64,000 bases of DNA from Chitinophaga pinensis (GCA_902167325.1 LR632930.1:5518001-5582000); one strand, 5' to 3'; positions 33,403 through 43,297 are shown, counted from the first letter of the stretch. Notes: generated from the sequence alone by a model not told the origin. Program-made: numbers and translations.

Positions 33403-34787
33403 GCAGGTGCGTTCAGTTGATGTGAAATGTCCAGCGCGGTGCGGGTCAGCAGTTCAAGCCCTCCTCCGCGGAAGGGTGTTTGCCATACGGCATAGCTGTC
33501 GCGCTGATAATGACCGGCCGGGGGCAGATAGCCCGCATAGCCGTTTACGATGTTGATGACCGCTACGGCTGCGGGGGCCAGTTGTGCGCGAAGTTCCGTC
33601 TGGAAGGCGGAATAGGCTTCATTGGGCTGGCCGGCGAGGAAAGCACCGCCCAGTTTCCATACCCACAGGGGCATGTCTGCATGTGTACCATCGCCCAGAG
33701 ATTTGCGGATACCCCGCTGCCGCCATAAGCGTTCCTTGCGCACATGATCCTCACAGGCGGCCCATAAAGCCTCGATTTCCGCCAAAGCGGGCAGATCCTT
33801 CAACGGCATGGAAATAACTGCCATTTGGGCCTGTAAACAGCCGGAAGGGGCATGATCCCCTTCCCGCCAGATGCCCAATGGCGCACCGGATTCCACGGCG
33901 CCCTGGTATATAAGTGCTTTCCCGGCAGGCAGCAATCCATCAAGGGCGGATAATACGGCATGCCCAAGCTGGCGGCCATAGCGGTCGGCCAGTTGTGTAT
34001 CGCCACTATACTGCTCCCGGGGCGAAAGCTCTCCGGAGGCACCCTGCAGAAACAGGCAGGGCGCACCGGTGGCAGTTTCCACTGTTTCCCGCATAGCGCC
34101 CACGTAATCGGGCGAAATAAGTTCATTGTCCCATGCAAGGGTGGTGGGGTGACAGGCGTAATTGACGATCGTTCCGGTAACACGCCCTTCCCTGTCTGTG
34201 ATACGCCCGGCCAGCAGGGTATCGTCCGCAGTTTCTGATGGGTTAAAGCCCACCACATACCGGTTACCTCCCGGCTCAGGGAGATCCCTGTTTACGGCAA
34301 GGGAGCAATGCCCGTAAGCCCAGCTCAGGGTAGCAGGTACGGCGGAAGCAAGTGCCTCCTGTGCAGCTTCAATGGCCATGGCCTGCACGTGCTGGAGGAA
34401 GGGAAGAATGTATTCACCACCGGGCTTCCCTGCATCTTCACTGAAGGTACCGGGTCCGGCGTGGGTATGGGAAAGGCAGAACATGAGGCGGGACGCGTCC
34501 AGCCCCAGTGCCTGAAGGATGCCTTCGCGGAGTGTACGCTCATCCTGCGCGCTCTTCCACCACCCCAGATCCGCGCCGATGAGTACGAGCGGCTCTCCGC
34601 ATGCGGTAGCCCGGAAAGTGGTGCATACCAGCATCAGCGGACGGTGAACCCCGGAAGCCACATCGTGCTTCGCAGCACCCCAGTTACGGGCGAAGATGCC
34701 AACCGGCGGCGTGATATCTCTCTGCGCCACTCCGATAATACCGGCAAAAGCTGCAGGATGCTGTGGCGCTATGGAAGAACGGTGCAT
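33399..34787 (-). CDS. Cytoplasmic neutral/alkaline ceramidase-like (N-terminal domain) hydrolase
   Basis: The 462-residue protein matches the catalytic-domain pattern of non-lysosomal ceramidases. GVAQRDITPP is at the N-terminus; metal-site histidines 107 and 109 are in SHTHAGPG, His213 is in NYACHPTT, and GASGELSP (249-256) corresponds to the active-site loop. It lacks a signal peptide and the C-terminal domain of true ceramidases, so the product name should not be taken literally. In this operon of cytoplasmic sugar- or acid-type enzymes, an amidase acting on a small N-acylated compound is more plausible. It is 15 bp downstream of the SDR gene and overlaps the symporter start. Confidence 0.8.
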   Translation of the reverse strand: MHRSSIAPQHPAAFAGIIGVAQRDITPPVGIFARNWGAAKHDVASGVHRPLMLVCTTFRATACGEPLVLIGADLGWWKSAQDERTLREGILQALGLDASRLMFCLSHTHAGPGTFSEDAGKPGGEYILPFLQHVQAMAIEAAQEALASAVPATLSWAYGHCSLAVNRDLPEPGGNRYVVGFNPSETADDTLLAGRITDREGRVTGTIVNYACHPTTLAWDNELISPDYVGAMRETVETATGAPCLFLQGASGELSPREQYSGDTQLADRYGRQLGHAVLSALDGLLPAGKALIYQGAVESGAPLGIWREGDHAPSGCLQAQMAVISMPLKDLPALAEIEALWAACEDHVRKERLWRQRGIRKSLGDGTHADMPLWVWKLGGAFLAGQPNEAYSAFQTELRAQLAPAAVAVINIVNGYAGYLPPAGHYQRDSYAVWQTPFRGGGLELLTRTALDISHQLNAPA

Positions 34788-34802
34788 GGAAGGAAATACT
34801 GT

Positions 34803-35561
34803 TTAGCGTAATAAGTTGAGGCCGCCATCCATCAGCAGCGTGGAGCCGGTGATGTGGCGGTTTTGCGGATCGCAGAGCTTTACGATCTCCCGTGCGATCT
34901 CTGCAGGAGTGATCAGTTTGCGGACGGGTGTTTTCAATGCTGCGGCGGCACGCTGCTCGGGCGCTTTCTCCCAAACCTGCCTGCTCACACCGGCATCTAC
35001 ATACCCCGGTGCAATTTCATTGACCATAATACCATGTGGCGCCAGCTCCAGCGCCATGCTCTTACTCAGCATCCGCATACCTGCTTTGGATACGGCGTAT
35101 GCAGGAATGCCGGGGTGTACGGCTTCTGCCGCCCAGCTGCCCACGTATACGATGCTGCCTGTCAGTTCGAGGTCCAGCATCCTGCGGGCGGCGGCACGGG
35201 TAAGATAAAATGCGCCGTTGAGGTTGATGTCTATCTCACGCGCCCATTGACCGGCTGTAACATCCAGCAGTCCGGCGAGGGTAACAGTGGCCGCATTGGC
35301 CACTACCATGCGCACGGGTCCCAATGCGGCTTCAGCGGTAAGTATCCAATGATCCACCGCTGCGGCATCCGTTACATCCACCCGGGTGTAATGAGCGGCT
35401 ACGCCCTTGCTTTCAAGTGCTATGAGCAGGGGCGCAGCCTTGTCGTCCGGCAATACGTCGCCAATGGCAATGTTGGCGCCCAGCGCGGCAAAAGCCATCG
35501 CCACAGCGCTCCCAATGTCTCCCAAACCACCGCTGACTGCGAGTGTTGTACCGTTGAACAT
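34803..35561 (-). CDS. Short-chain dehydrogenase/reductase (SDR)
   Basis: The 252-residue classical SDR has the Rossmann motif GGLGDIGSA (11-19). It has NAAT (89-92) for the cofactor fold, Ser142, and the catalytic Tyr155/Lys159 in YAVSK. Asp35 at the end of strand 2 (IAIGD) favours NAD(H) over NADP(H). It oxidises or reduces a hydroxy/keto group; in this operon the product of the dehydratase or aminotransferase is a candidate. The gap to the dehydratase gene is 24 bp. Confidence 0.9.
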   Translation of the reverse strand: MFNGTTLAVSGGLGDIGSAVAMAFAALGANIAIGDVLPDDKAAPLLIALESKGVAAHYTRVDVTDAAAVDHWILTAEAALGPVRMVVANAATVTLAGLLDVTAGQWAREIDINLNGAFYLTRAAARRMLDLELTGSIVYVGSWAAEAVHPGIPAYAVSKAGMRMLSKSMALELAPHGIMVNEIAPGYVDAGVSRQVWEKAPEQRAAAALKTPVRKLITPAEIAREIVKLCDPQNRHITGSTLLMDGGLNLLR

Positions 35562-35585
35562 ATGAATGATTTGAAAAATTATCTG

Positions 35586-36764
35586 TTACCAGTCGCCCAC
35601 CGCCCCGTCTGCATAGAAAGAGCGTTGCAGCACTTCCTGCCGGAAGGGATGTTTCTTCACCACGGCTTCGTTGATCTCGATGCCGAGGCCCGGACGGGTA
35701 TTGGGCTTCACGATGCGGCCTTTCTTCTCTACCACAAAGCCTTCGCTCACCACTTCCTGCCGCCAGGGCACATCGCTGTGTACGCTTTCGCAGATGGCGT
35801 AAGATGGTGTGGCAAAGCCCAGCTCAATTGATGCGGCGGTACTCACCGGACCCTGCGGGTTGTGCGGCGCCAGGGCCACGCGGTAAGCTTCTGCCAGTGC
35901 AGCAATCCGGCGTGCTTCACTCAGGCCGCCGCAATGGGTGATATCAGGCTGCAATACGCTCACGGCGCGCTTTTCCAGCATATCCTTAAAGGCTGCAATA
36001 CCTACAAGGCGCTCCCCGCTGGCGATCGGTGTTTTTACCGCGCGCTGGATAGCGGCGATATCATCCATGGCTTCGGGCCAGCAAGGCTCTTCGAAGAAGT
36101 AAAGCCCGTATGGCTCCAGTGCCTTGGCAAACTGCATACCCATCAGCGGACTGGGCCGGGCATGACAGTCAACCATAATATCGATATCCTCCCCTACCGC
36201 ATCGCGCATGGCTTTCACACAAGCCTCGGCGTAACGGATGGGGCGCATGCCTTCGAGGGGCATGGTTTCAGGAACCGCCATGGATTTGAAGGCGGTAAAG
36301 CCATCTTCCACGGCAGCCTGTGCCAGTTCGCCAAAGCGGCTGGCATCATCGGCACGGGTTTCGTAGAAGTCTTCCATCTTACCACCGCCGAGGTGGCAGT
36401 ACAGGCGGATGTAATCACGCACACGGCCGCCCCACAGTTCGTGGCAGGGCACGTTATGTATCTTACCGAGGATATCCCACAGGGCGAGGTCGATGCCGGA
36501 AATGGCCGTGCCGCGCACGATGCCGTTGCCATGCCAGAAGTGCTGGCGGTACATCATCTGCCAGAGGTACTCGATGCGGCGGGGATCTTCCCCGATGAGC
36601 AGCTGCGAGATATCTTCAATGGCGCCTACTACAGAGCGGGTATGCCATTCCAGCGTGGCTTCTCCCCAGCCGTAAAGTCCCGGCTGGTCAGTGATCACTT
36701 TCACGAAGATCCAGTTACGCATCCGCGCATGGCATACCTGCGTTTCTATTGCCGTTATTTTCAT
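35586..36764 (-). CDS. Enolase-superfamily dehydratase, D-galactonate dehydratase-like (mandelate racemase/muconate lactonizing family)
   Basis: The 392-residue enzyme has the enolase-superfamily capping domain and barrel. Metal ligands are Asp199, Glu225 (FFEEP) and Glu251 (ASGER). The catalytic bases of the galactonate-dehydratase type are His201 (VDCHAR) and the Asp274/His277 dyad (PDITHCGG). APHNPQGP also matches that subgroup. Such enzymes dehydrate an acid sugar to a 2-keto-3-deoxy acid. The exact acid is unknown; members of this subgroup differ widely in substrate. Its start overlaps the aminotransferase stop by 4 bp, so the two products are made together. Confidence 0.9.
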   Translation of the reverse strand: MKITAIETQVCHARMRNWIFVKVITDQPGLYGWGEATLEWHTRSVVGAIEDISQLLIGEDPRRIEYLWQMMYRQHFWHGNGIVRGTAISGIDLALWDILGKIHNVPCHELWGGRVRDYIRLYCHLGGGKMEDFYETRADDASRFGELAQAAVEDGFTAFKSMAVPETMPLEGMRPIRYAEACVKAMRDAVGEDIDIMVDCHARPSPLMGMQFAKALEPYGLYFFEEPCWPEAMDDIAAIQRAVKTPIASGERLVGIAAFKDMLEKRAVSVLQPDITHCGGLSEARRIAALAEAYRVALAPHNPQGPVSTAASIELGFATPSYAICESVHSDVPWRQEVVSEGFVVEKKGRIVKPNTRPGLGIEINEAVVKKHPFRQEVLQRSFYADGAVGDW

Positions 36765-38083
36765 ATGGCCGCAACGATTTTTTGAGTTTTTTCAAGTGTT
36801 TCCGCAATGTCTGCTTCGGTATGCGCGAAGGAAATGCTGCCTTGTTTGATAGGCGTGGGGAAATTGAAGATCCCCTCGCTGATGAGCCTTTCCCGGTACT
36901 GCTTATCGAAAGCGAAATCGTGGTGATTGGCAATATCATGAAAATCCACGGGAACGTGGTCCATGAAATATACGCAATATGCCGATCCCTGCCGCGCGAT
37001 CCGGAAAGGACGGCCCTTTTTGGAGAAGATGTCAAACAGCCCTTTCTCCAGCGTAGCACCCAGCCGCTCTACATGGCCGTACACATCCGCTTTGGGATCT
37101 GCCAGCTTTTCTACCGTGGCAATAGCCGCGGCGGTAGTAAGCGGGTGCGCATTGTATGTTCCTGCTATCAGTACTCTTTTCTTCTTTTCGGGATGGATGA
37201 AGTAATCCATGTATTCCTTCTTACCTGCAATCACACCCATCGGGTAACCATTGGCTACGGCTTTGCCGAAAGAGCTGAGGTCGGGCTGTACGCCAACAAT
37301 AGACTGGTACCCGCCGAGGGCATGCCGGAAGCCTGTTTTCACTTCATCGAAGATAAGCAGGAAACCTTCCTCATCCGCCAGTTTGCGCACTGCCTGCAGG
37401 TAACCTTCCTGTGGTTTCAGGATGCCTACGTTCTGAAGAATAGGCTCCATGATAAGGCAGGCTACGGGATATCTTTTCAGCACATAGCGGATAGATTCGA
37501 TGTCGTTGTAGTTCACCACATGCACGAGCGACTGATGACCGGCGGGAATGCCGGCAGACAAAGCGTCTATCGGATATTCTCCCGGGCTTACTCTTGCACC
37601 GATTTCACTGAGGGGGCTGATCACGTTGCAGGCAACATCGTTGTGCCAGCCGTTGTAACCGCCCTGCATCACGATGACATGGTCGCGGCCGGTAACGGCA
37701 CGGGCAATGCGGATGGCGTGATAGGTGGCTTCGGAACCGGTGGTGGTGATCTGGATACTGTCTGCCGTAGGCACATGCTTTACAAACAGCGCGGCAAAGA
37801 TGCCTTCGAGGTTGGTGGGTCCGGCGCTCATGAGGAGTGAGTCCGCATGCAGCGTTGCTTCCACAGCACGGTTCACGTCAGGATCATTATGCCCGAGGAA
37901 CGCGGCGGCAAAGCCTGCCTGATAGTCGATGTACTCGTTGCCTTCCAGGTCCCAGACACGGCTGCCTTTCCCTTTGACGAAGCAAATGTTAGGTTCGGAT
38001 TTGCGGTTCAGCGATACTACGCCGCCGGGGATCCATTTTTCATTCTCCTGTAATAATGCGGATGATTTGGGCCATGCATTCAT
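36761..38083 (-). CDS. Class-III PLP aminotransferase, glutamate-1-semialdehyde-aminomutase-like
   Basis: The 440-residue PLP enzyme has TTTGSEATYHAIRIAR (PLP phosphate site), FDEVKTGFR with Asp246, and Lys274 in SFGKAVANGYP as the Schiff-base lysine. The sequence is closest in pattern to the HemL-like subgroup. The operon setting (transporters and sugar-acid dehydratase) argues for a catabolic aminotransferase or aminomutase and against haem synthesis. It is translationally coupled to the dehydratase gene. A 258-bp gap without clear signals separates it from susD. Confidence 0.88.
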   Translation of the reverse strand: MNAWPKSSALLQENEKWIPGGVVSLNRKSEPNICFVKGKGSRVWDLEGNEYIDYQAGFAAAFLGHNDPDVNRAVEATLHADSLLMSAGPTNLEGIFAALFVKHVPTADSIQITTTGSEATYHAIRIARAVTGRDHVIVMQGGYNGWHNDVACNVISPLSEIGARVSPGEYPIDALSAGIPAGHQSLVHVVNYNDIESIRYVLKRYPVACLIMEPILQNVGILKPQEGYLQAVRKLADEEGFLLIFDEVKTGFRHALGGYQSIVGVQPDLSSFGKAVANGYPMGVIAGKKEYMDYFIHPEKKKRVLIAGTYNAHPLTTAAAIATVEKLADPKADVYGHVERLGATLEKGLFDIFSKKGRPFRIARQGSAYCVYFMDHVPVDFHDIANHHDFAFDKQYRERLISEGIFNFPTPIKQGSISFAHTEADIAETLEKTQKIVAAI

Positions 38084-38341
38084 AAACTTGTAACGGTTAT
38101 ATTCAAAAATTAACTTTCCTTCTTTGTTGCACCGGCTGCGTCTTTAGTGAGTTGCCCCGGTGAGTGTTGGCAGCGGCTGCAATACTGCCCCTGCCGGATA
38201 ATGACCGGCCGGGAGGTACTCCCCCCGGCCTGCGGTCATCTTACCTTTGTCCATTCCAAACGATCACCTGCGCACAACACATCAGCGTCATACCTTTCAA
38301 ACACAGTGCGGAAGTGAAACGGTCATTCATCCTTTCTTTCT

Positions 38342-39820
38342 TTACTTTTTATATCCTTCGTTCTGATCCATCACACCGGGATTGTACTGATCAATCTGGC
38401 GCTGCGGAACAGGAAATACTGCCATATAAGCCTGCGGCGTAAGTGTTACGGTTTGTGCGGCATTATTGGCCGGTACATACAGGCGCTCTTCCTTCGTCAT
38501 TACCGTCAGGAATTTACCGGTACGCACGAGGTCGAACCAGCGCTCGCCTTCAAAGGCCAGTTCCAGCTGTCGTTCCAGCAGCAGCTTGTCGAGGAAGTCT
38601 GCCGGAGCAGCGATATCGGCAGCGGTATAATTATGCGTGGCATCACCGAAAGCCCTCTCCCGTACTTTATTCAATGCAGCAAGCGCGCCGCCTTTATCAT
38701 TTGTATTGTACAGCGCTTCCGCCTGCAGCAGCAGTACATCAGCATACCGGATCACGGGGATATCCAGACCGGAAGTATTGTACAGGTGCTTGTTGGCGAA
38801 TTTGCTGACATAGGGATAGAAGACCGGCGGATCGTTCGGCGCTGTGGGCGATACCACGAGGTCCGTGATCGTATTGGCTTTCCGCTTATCACCCGCTACA
38901 TACAGCTTGTTAAGGCTCCAGGAAGGCAGTGCGGTTTCCACCCCGCGCTCTACGATGTTGTACACACCGCCGTTGGGGATGAACGCGGTAGACAGCGTTT
39001 GCCCGTTCACACTTTCCACATACTTCATGGTGAAGATGATCTCACTGTTATCTTCCGTTGCCGGGTTCCACATGGTAGCGAAGTTGGGAACGAGGTTATA
39101 CCCGAAATCGTTGGCCGCTTTATTCAGCAGATCCTTCGCATTGGTATAATCTTTCCGGTAGATGTAAACCTTGCCCAGCAGTGCGGTAGCCGCGCCTTTG
39201 GAGGCCCTTCCCTTTTCCATGGCAGCTGCAAGGGGCAGTTTATCCACCGCATCTTTCAGATCTGAAATGATGAGATTGTACACATCATCCACCGAAGCGC
39301 GGCGCTGGTTGCGGGCTTCGTCAATAGAGATCTGCGCGGTTACCAGCGGTACAGCACCAAAGGCACGCACCATATCGAAATAGAACAGGGCGCGCATAAA
39401 TTTGGCTTCCCCTATAAACTGGTTCTTTGCATTACCGGTATAGTCTGCAGGCTTATCAATATTCAGCAACACCTGGTTGGCACGGTAAATTCCGGCGTAG
39501 TTGGATTCCCAGAAACCTGCCGCCACGTTGTTATCCGGCGTAACGGTAAGCCCGTCGATATCCCCTGCGCCTGCAATAGGCGAGTTGGTAGACATGTACA
39601 GGTTATCGGACGGCGCTTCCATCAGCACATAGTCAGACATGCGGCGCGCCTGCAGATTGCTGTAGATACCGATTACTGCTTTATTTACTTCGGAAGAAGA
39701 CCTGAAATAGTTAGTAGTGGTCAGTATGGACTCAGGTTCCATGTTCAGCAGGGCATCGTGACAGCCGGCTGCGCCGAGCAAAATGGCCAGTGCCTGCAAC
39801 GAGAAAAATATTCTTTTCAT
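38342..39820 (-). CDS. SusD/RagB-family outer-membrane substrate-binding lipoprotein
   Basis: The 492-residue lipoprotein has lipobox Cys20 (LLGAAGC). The TPR-like SusD architecture is visible, with FIGEAKFMRALFYFDMVR and the C-terminal FEGERWFDLVRTG and YLYV-like segments as in RagB/SusD proteins. It forms the surface lid over the SusC channel and captures the ligand. It follows susC by 11 bp. The ligand cannot be inferred from sequence. Confidence 0.95.
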   Translation of the reverse strand: MKRIFFSLQALAILLGAAGCHDALLNMEPESILTTTNYFRSSSEVNKAVIGIYSNLQARRMSDYVLMEAPSDNLYMSTNSPIAGAGDIDGLTVTPDNNVAAGFWESNYAGIYRANQVLLNIDKPADYTGNAKNQFIGEAKFMRALFYFDMVRAFGAVPLVTAQISIDEARNQRRASVDDVYNLIISDLKDAVDKLPLAAAMEKGRASKGAATALLGKVYIYRKDYTNAKDLLNKAANDFGYNLVPNFATMWNPATEDNSEIIFTMKYVESVNGQTLSTAFIPNGGVYNIVERGVETALPSWSLNKLYVAGDKRKANTITDLVVSPTAPNDPPVFYPYVSKFANKHLYNTSGLDIPVIRYADVLLLQAEALYNTNDKGGALAALNKVRERAFGDATHNYTAADIAAPADFLDKLLLERQLELAFEGERWFDLVRTGKFLTVMTKEERLYVPANNAAQTVTLTPQAYMAVFPVPQRQIDQYNPGVMDQNEGYKK

Positions 39821-39831
39821 ACTGATGGCGA

Positions 39832-42800
39832 TTAGAAGTTAAAGTTGAAACCGATGGCGTACACACGGTTAATTGGCTCAGAACCGGAGTTGTAACCGGG
39901 CTTGCTGCCGATACCACTGATCTCACCCAGCGTGGTACCTTCAGGATTGTAACCGTGGAATCCTTTTTTCGTGAAGATGAAAGGATTGCTGGCCGACAGG
40001 TAAGCACGGAAGGAGTTGATGCCTGCGCGTTTGAGGATACCATTATCGGGCAGGGTGTAGCCAAGGTTGATGTTGCGTACTGCGAGGAAGCTGGCGTCTT
40101 CTACATAAATATCAGAACCAGCCTGGCGGGTGAGGGTAGACAGTGCGCTGCCGGGCATCCTTCCGTTTCCGGGATCGGATACCGACCACCACTGGTCTTC
40201 CACCAGCGAGCGGCGCATGGCACCGAGGAGCGCACCCTGGTAGAACTGGTTTTCGTAGTTATACATTTTAGCTCCGAGGGATGCCTGCATGGCAATGCTC
40301 AGATCAAAGTTCCCGTAGGTGAAGTTGTTGACCATACCAAGGATCGCTTTGGGCTGGAAGTTGCCAAGGATCTCCTTATCGGCAGGTGTGATGCTGCCAT
40401 CACCATTGGTGTCCTGGTAAATAGGCATACCCGGTTTGGTACCTGCGAGAGCAGGAAGTTTAGCGATCGACTCCGCATCTTTATACACGCCAATTGCACG
40501 GTAACCGTAGTAAGAGAACATCGGCTCCCCTACTTTCAGTATCCACGACATGCCCTGCGCATCCGGCGTAATACGCTCGGTTACACCTCCCAGATCTTCC
40601 ACACGGTTCTTGTTCATGGCCACGTTGAAGGAAGTCTGCCAGCTGAACTTAGGACCTGCAATGTTGCGGGTGGTCAGTTCTACTTCAAATCCTTTATTGC
40701 TTACGTCTCCAATGTTGGTAAGTCCGCTGGTGAAGCCGGTTGTAGCGGGAACGGATACATTGTACAGCAGATCATAAGTACGCTTGCTATAATAATCGGC
40801 CACGATCTGGATACGGTTCTTCAACAGTCCCAGTTCGATGCCCACATCCCAGCCTTTGGTTTTTTCCCATCCGAGGTTGTTGTTCTCGAAGTTAGACTGC
40901 GCCTGTCCTTTGATGACACCATTGTTGGGAGAATATACCGCGTCCTTGATCTGCCCGAGGTACTGGAAATCACCGATATTGAAGTTACCGGTAACGCCCC
41001 AGCTGCCGCGCACTTTCAGGTCGCTGATAGCAGTAATGCCTTTCATGAACTCTTCCTGCTTCACACGCCAGGCCACGGAAGCAGACGGGAAGTAACCCCA
41101 TTTGTTGTCAGGACCAAAACGGGAGCTGCCATCTGTACGGATAGAGGCAGAGAAGAGGTACTTTTCTTTAAAGCCATAGTGTACACGGCTGAAGTAAGAT
41201 ACCAGTCCCCATGCGGAATTGGCGGTGTAAGATTTTGTCTGATCGATCACCGCGTTGTTCAGCGTATGGATGGTTTCGTTCACATAAGAATTGGGAACGG
41301 CGTACATATAAGAGCCTTTCGAACGGTTCTTCTGGTACGAGGCACCGGCAATGGCAGAAAGCTCATGGCCGCCGCGGAATGAAGTATTGTAGCTCAGTAC
41401 GTTTTCGTTCAGCATATTAATGCTGGATGTAACGATATCGTTACCGCTGTTCTGGAAGGTAGACAGGGCGTAGCTTGTCTGGAAGAAATCGGAATTGTTA
41501 TAAGAAATGGCAGACCCTACGGAAGAACGAAGTGAGAGGCCTTTGGCCAGATCTATCTTCAGGTAGCCTTCACCAAGGTTGGAGAAGGTGGAGCCATAGC
41601 TGAATGTACCGTTCAGGATAGCGGCAGGACTGGTTTGTCCTGAAACCACGGCAGACCAGTAATCACGCGGGCGGGGGTAGGTACCATCCGCACGCTGCCC
41701 CTCCACAAAGCTGGGGATCTTAGCGTAATCGCTCACCACCCTTTCCGACAAGCGGCGTTTGCTGTATGAAGGGTTCAGCATAAAGCCGATGGTTACGTTT
41801 TTGCTGGCCTTTACATCCACATTGGCACGCACGCCATAGCTTTTGAACCAGGTATTTTTAACGGTGCCCACTTCATCTTTATAGGTGCCGGACACGTAGT
41901 AAGTCATTTTCTCGGTACCTCCGCTTGCGGAGATGTTGTAGCTCTGAATGGGAGCTGTCTGCATTACTTCATCCTGCCAGATCATGTTAGCACCGTTATT
42001 GATAACGGGGTTCACCTGGTAGGTAGCGGGCCTGCGGGCATCGCCCCAAACGGGGATAGATACATCAGCACCGGGGTTGGCCCAGAGCCATTCGCGGTTC
42101 TGGAATTTCACGGCATAGTCGTAATACTCCTGACCGGTTATCCAGTCGTCGTGCACCCTTGCTTTGGCAATACCGGCGAAGCCGTTGAAGTTGAAGCGGG
42201 TTTTACCGGCGGAGCCTTTCTTCATGGTTACTATGATCACACCACCTGCGGCACGGGAGCCGTAAATGGCGGCCGACGATGCGTCTTTCAGTACTTCGAT
42301 AGACTGTACATCGTTCATGTTGATCATACCGAGGTTACCACCGGGCACCCCGTCGATCACCACGAGCGGTTCGTTACCGGCATCGATAGAGCTGGCCCCG
42401 CGGATGCGGATGGTGGGAGCCTGACCGGGCTGGCTGCGGTTTTGGGAGATGTTTACCCCGGCGAGGCGGCCAACGAGGGCGGCTTCAGGCCTGCCTGCGG
42501 GCACCTGGTCGAGGATGGTGTTCTCCACTTTGGTAACGGAGGCGGTCACCGAGCTTTTCTTCATGGTGCCGTAACCGATTACTACCGTCTCGTTCAGCAT
42601 GGTTTTGCTTTGCGCGAGCACGATGCGGATGTTGGAGCGGCCGCTAACGGGTACTTCAATTTTGTCGTACCCGATGTAGGATACCACGAGTACCGCATTG
42701 TCTGCAGCGCGGATGGTGAATTCTCCTGTGGGAGTGGTAGCGGCGCCGTTGCTGGTGCCTTTAACGAAGATGGTGACGCCGGGGAGCGGGGTGTTGCCGA

Positions 42801-42918
42801 TGCTGTCAACTACGGTCCCTTTAATTTCGCGGGCATCCTGGGCGAGTGCGGGCCTTGTGGAAAAGAGTCCGGCGAGTGCAACAAATAACCCAAAGAGGTA
42901 AAGCTGTCTTCCTTTCAT
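39832..42918 (-). CDS. SusC/RagA-family TonB-linked outer-membrane transporter
   Basis: From the ATG at 42918 there are 1028 residues. The order is a signal peptide ending PALAQ, a carboxypeptidase-regulatory-like domain (IKGTVVDSIGNTPLPGV, about 29-105), the SusC signature around GYGTMKKSSVTASV, the plug (to about 260), then a 22-strand-type barrel ending with the aromatic NFNF. In-frame upstream codons to 43020 lie between the promoter and the signal peptide and are not used. With SusD it imports oligomers using TonB energy. The promoter region carries an operator-like dyad shared with the gntR promoter. Confidence 0.95.
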   Translation of the reverse strand: MKGRQLYLFGLFVALAGLFSTRPALAQDAREIKGTVVDSIGNTPLPGVTIFVKGTSNGAATTPTGEFTIRAADNAVLVVSYIGYDKIEVPVSGRSNIRIVLAQSKTMLNETVVIGYGTMKKSSVTASVTKVENTILDQVPAGRPEAALVGRLAGVNISQNRSQPGQAPTIRIRGASSIDAGNEPLVVIDGVPGGNLGMINMNDVQSIEVLKDASSAAIYGSRAAGGVIIVTMKKGSAGKTRFNFNGFAGIAKARVHDDWITGQEYYDYAVKFQNREWLWANPGADVSIPVWGDARRPATYQVNPVINNGANMIWQDEVMQTAPIQSYNISASGGTEKMTYYVSGTYKDEVGTVKNTWFKSYGVRANVDVKASKNVTIGFMLNPSYSKRRLSERVVSDYAKIPSFVEGQRADGTYPRPRDYWSAVVSGQTSPAAILNGTFSYGSTFSNLGEGYLKIDLAKGLSLRSSVGSAISYNNSDFFQTSYALSTFQNSGNDIVTSSINMLNENVLSYNTSFRGGHELSAIAGASYQKNRSKGSYMYAVPNSYVNETIHTLNNAVIDQTKSYTANSAWGLVSYFSRVHYGFKEKYLFSASIRTDGSSRFGPDNKWGYFPSASVAWRVKQEEFMKGITAISDLKVRGSWGVTGNFNIGDFQYLGQIKDAVYSPNNGVIKGQAQSNFENNNLGWEKTKGWDVGIELGLLKNRIQIVADYYSKRTYDLLYNVSVPATTGFTSGLTNIGDVSNKGFEVELTTRNIAGPKFSWQTSFNVAMNKNRVEDLGGVTERITPDAQGMSWILKVGEPMFSYYGYRAIGVYKDAESIAKLPALAGTKPGMPIYQDTNGDGSITPADKEILGNFQPKAILGMVNNFTYGNFDLSIAMQASLGAKMYNYENQFYQGALLGAMRRSLVEDQWWSVSDPGNGRMPGSALSTLTRQAGSDIYVEDASFLAVRNINLGYTLPDNGILKRAGINSFRAYLSASNPFIFTKKGFHGYNPEGTTLGEISGIGSKPGYNSGSEPINRVYAIGFNFNF

Positions 42919-43090
42919 GATGCTGGTTAATAAAATGACGATTAAAAAAGCTGGTTTCACTTCCGCAAGGGATGGGAACAGACATAGTGATGCCCTTCCG
43001 CCCGAAGCGGTATTTCTCATGACGGTATGTTAAAATCTAATGCTGGTCTGATGGTAATTTCCCGGACATCCACCCCTCTTGGCCAAACTC

Positions 43091-43104
43091 CGGGTACGTA
43101 CACG
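43091..43104. promoter_or_regulatory. Near copy of the SMP-30/dehydrogenase palindrome in the susC leader
   Basis: CGGGTACGTACACG differs by one base from the perfect palindrome CGGGTACGTACCCG at 28992-29005. It lies just downstream of the predicted susC transcription start, where a bound repressor could block elongation. Confidence 0.4.
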
Positions 43105-43122
43105 TCTTCATAACGATGTCTA

Positions 43123-43150
43123 CAAATATATGGTTCTTTTGTAAACAAAA
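43123..43150 (-). promoter_or_regulatory. susC promoter -7 box with overlapping GntR-type operator
   Basis: On the minus strand TATATTTG (43130-43123) matches TAnnTTTG fully, about 205 bp before the susC ATG. Directly upstream, TTTTGTAAACAAAA (43137-43150) is a perfect 6-bp dyad with a 2-base centre. It fits the TNGT-N2-ACNA form known for several FCD-type GntR proteins, and it overlaps the spacer between -33 and -7. No good -33 element is visible at standard spacing. Confidence 0.6.
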
Positions 43151-43297
43151 AAATAATTCAGGGAATTTCCGGCAATCTTCTTTTGCAGGAAAAACGGCCT
43201 TCCTGGGGATACAAAAATGGTGGCGGCAGGCATTTTCGGGGGATGCTTCGGGAATACTTCCATGTTAAGGCACTTCAAAGGGCAGGTTAAAGTATAG

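Noticed and set aside
36761..38083. Annotation of the aminotransferase as HemL for haem synthesis
   Set aside because: The gene is coupled to a sugar-acid dehydratase and a SusCD uptake system, so a catabolic role fits better than tetrapyrrole synthesis.
39955..41382. Open frame of 475 codons on the plus strand inside susC
   Set aside because: The susC frame carries clear SusC motifs throughout; the opposite frame has no recognisable motif or ribosome-binding site.
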